Below are positions 62,529 through 64,000 of a stretch of DNA of 64,000 nucleotides, piece after piece (within the stretch, counting starts at the first letter, position 1; the number at the start of each line of letters is the position of its first letter). A program made the position numbers and the translations under genes. This stretch comes from Singulisphaera acidiphila DSM 18658 (lineage in GTDB: Bacteria > Planctomycetota > Planctomycetia > Isosphaerales > Isosphaeraceae), in contig NC_019892.1 in the NCBI RefSeq assembly GCF_000242455.2, positions 9,186,744 to 9,250,743 on the forward strand, in the 5' to 3' direction. The notes under the pieces were generated by a model that saw nothing but the letters and a program-made list of their open reading frames with translations, was not told the origin of the DNA and made no database searches.

Positions 62529-63398
62529 GTGCGCTGGGTGACCGTTTTGACCGAGCACGGCCCGCGGGCCTGCGGGGTGTGGCAGGGTGAGTACGTCGAC
62601 GTCAACGCGGCCGACCCCGAAGCGCCGTCGAGCGTCCGGGGATTGCTGGAACTCGGGCCGGCCGGGCAGCAGCGTGTCTGGGACGCGTTGGAGCGTGGTG
62701 CGAAGCGTTACGACCCGGCGCAAGCAACGCTCCTGGCCCCGATCCCCGACCCGCGCAAGATCATTTGCCTGGGTTTGAACTATCGCGACCACGCCGCCGA
62801 GAGCGGGATGGACATCCCGACCGAGCCGATTCTGTTCAGCAAGTACCCAACCACCCTCATCGGCCACCAGGCCGAGATCGTCCTGCCCGCAGTCAGCGAG
62901 CAGGTTGACTACGAGGCGGAGTTAGTGATCGTGATCGGCCGAAAGGGCCGGCACATCCCGCGCGAGCAGGCCATGGAGTACGTGGCCGGATATACCGTCG
63001 GACACGACGTCTCCGCACGCGACTGGCAGTTGAACAAGCCAGGGAAGCAGTGGATGGCCGGCAAGACCTTCGATACGTTCGCGCCGGTCGGTCCGGAACT
63101 GGTGATGCGCGACGAGGTCCCCGACCCGCACGCCCTGGGGATCCGGCTCCGCCTGAACGGCCAGACGATGCAGGACTCGAGCACGAGCCAGCTAATCTTC
63201 CGGGTCGATGAAACGATCGCCTACCTCTCGAAAATCATGACGCTCGAGCCGGGCGACCTGATCTTTACCGGCACCCCGCCGGGAGTGGGAATGGCCAGGA
63301 AGCCCCCCGTCTGGCTCAAGCCGGGCGACGTGGTCGAGGTCGAAATCGACGGCCTCGGAACGCTCCGCAACACGGTCAAAGCCGAGTCGCACGCGTAA
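62529..63398 (+). CDS. Fumarylacetoacetate hydrolase family protein
   Basis: A 289-residue enzyme. I chose the GTG at 62529, since GGAGG stands about seven bases upstream and upstream sequence in frame is unlike the family. N-terminal subdomain: VTVLTEHGPRACGVWQGEYV. The catalytic domain has KIICLGLNYRDHAAESGMDI, PILFSKYPTTLIGHQAEIVL, the metal site VDYEAELVIVIGRKGRHIP, VGHDVSARDWQL, and the end FTGTPPGVGMARKPPVWLKP. The family comprises hydrolases, hydratases and decarboxylases acting on 2,4-dioxo or acylpyruvate compounds, and the exact substrate cannot be told. It is probably a single gene, followed by a hairpin. Confidence 0.9.
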   Translation: MRWVTVLTEHGPRACGVWQGEYVDVNAADPEAPSSVRGLLELGPAGQQRVWDALERGAKRYDPAQATLLAPIPDPRKIICLGLNYRDHAAESGMDIPTEPILFSKYPTTLIGHQAEIVLPAVSEQVDYEAELVIVIGRKGRHIPREQAMEYVAGYTVGHDVSARDWQLNKPGKQWMAGKTFDTFAPVGPELVMRDEVPDPHALGIRLRLNGQTMQDSSTSQLIFRVDETIAYLSKIMTLEPGDLIFTGTPPGVGMARKPPVWLKPGDVVEVEIDGLGTLRNTVKAESHA

Positions 63399-63415
63399 GA
63401 AACCAAAGGGCGAGC

Positions 63416-63452
63416 GGTGAGGGTCAGCTTCCTTGATCAGCTGATCCTCACC
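63416..63452. terminator. Convergent terminator-like hairpin
   Basis: GGTGAGGGTCAGC pairs with GCTGATCCTCACC (one G-U) over an 11-base loop, between the convergent FAH-family and TPR genes. There is no T-run. Confidence 0.6.
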
Positions 63453-63509
63453 CACGCAATAAAAGCAGAGACAGGGCGCTCACCTTTACAAATGAGCGAA
63501 GAAAGAAGG

Positions 63510-64000
63510 TTAGCGCCTCAGCCGTTCCGTCAGGGTACGAGCGGCGGGATCGTTCGGGGCGAGTGTCAAGGCATGCTGGGCCGCGTTGAGGGCGTCATCA
63601 GCTTTGTGGTCGGCGTTCAGAGCCAGGGCGAGGTTGTAGAAGACGTCGGGGCGATTGGAAAGGCTCTGAGAGGCGACTTGCAGGTCGGCGACCGCCAGCG
63701 TCGGTTGGTTCAGGGCAAGGTGCGCCTGGCCGCGTCGGAAGTGGGCCTCGGGGTCGCCGGGGGTCAGCTCGAGCACCTGGTCGAGCCGCGTCAAGGCCTG
63801 CTCCGGCTCGCGACGACCAAGTTGAAGGGTAGCAATCCGAAGGATGACGGGAGCCGAGCTCGGGTCGAGCTCGAGGGTCCGAAAGTAGGCGGCGAGGGCT
63901 TCGTCAGGCCGGCCGGACGCTTCGAGGATCCGTCCGCGAGCGAAGTGGGCCTCGGCCTTCTGCGGGTCGATCTCGATGGCCGACTCGAGCCGTTTGAGCG
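63510..64000 (-). CDS. Tetratricopeptide-repeat protein, C-terminal part only
   Basis: The frame runs off the window edge, so the start is missing. The visible 163 residues are consecutive TPR units of about 34 residues: AIEIDPQKAEAHFARGRILE, DEALAAYFRTLELDPSSAPV, ALTRLDQVLELTPGDPEAHF, LAVADLQVASQSLSNRPDVF and DALNAAQHALTLAPNDPAAR. Such arrays bind proteins or scaffold complexes. No catalytic domain is seen in this part, and the N-terminal half could carry one. Confidence 0.88.
   Translation of the reverse strand, partial: LKRLESAIEIDPQKAEAHFARGRILEASGRPDEALAAYFRTLELDPSSAPVILRIATLQLGRREPEQALTRLDQVLELTPGDPEAHFRRGQAHLALNQPTLAVADLQVASQSLSNRPDVFYNLALALNADHKADDALNAAQHALTLAPNDPAARTLTERLRR

Overview
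The window comes from a high-GC planctomycete, most likely of the Isosphaeraceae/Gemmatales type. This rests on family content rather than a marker gene: PEP-CTERM proteins (three), a LEPR-XLL-type N-terminus on a secreted beta-helix protein, a DUF1559 pseudopilin, an ECF sigma factor carrying its own membrane-anchored C-terminal domain, an ECF/FecR-LamG pair, a Tat-exported Gfo/Idh oxidoreductase, sulfatase-like and PQQ-repeat proteins. No rRNA, convincing tRNA or CRISPR array was seen.

Layout. 0-8 kb: surface and secreted proteins (PEP-CTERM fragment, ECF sigma with a sensor-like tail, a 981-residue beta-helix protein, PhoD phosphatase). 8-18.3 kb: a mobile-element graveyard. An IS701-like element and an IS481-like element are nested in an older element with long inverted arms; an intact ISAs1 element and decayed IS66 and ISAs1 copies follow, with small membrane proteins between them. 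18.3-26.8 kb: a membrane protein, the ECF/FecR-LamG pair, a DUF1559 pseudopilin with a small lipoprotein, IS3 and DUF1559 debris, and a Wzx-like flippase.

27.3-33 kb is the most unusual block. It encodes a secreted membrane-anchored protein, a C39-like cysteine peptidase fused through membrane segments to a rhodanese, a MauE/DoxX-type redox membrane protein, a small secreted peptide with a Gly-Gly motif followed by ten cysteines, and a GT39-type glycosyltransferase. I read it as a candidate system for making a disulfide-rich, possibly glycosylated peptide. 33-39 kb holds a sulfatase-like protein with a degenerate active site, a proline-rich lipoprotein, a cyclic-nucleotide-binding protein and a PIG-L deacetylase/NagB pair for amino sugars. 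39.9-44.7 kb is one gene for a 1605-residue polytopic membrane protein with a C-terminal patatin lipase domain.

44.9-64 kb is more housekeeping: NifU-type Fe-S scaffold, PQQ dehydrogenase, a methyltransferase-GT2-GT39 cluster, leuA, a GspF-like protein, two paralogous PEP-CTERM proteins, priA, nadD, a Uma2 nuclease, a histidine kinase, a fumarylacetoacetate hydrolase family enzyme and the 3' part of a TPR gene. Upstream of leuA I find a complete transcription attenuator: a 23-codon leader peptide with six rare leucine codons, an antiterminator segment over its stop codon and a terminator hairpin.
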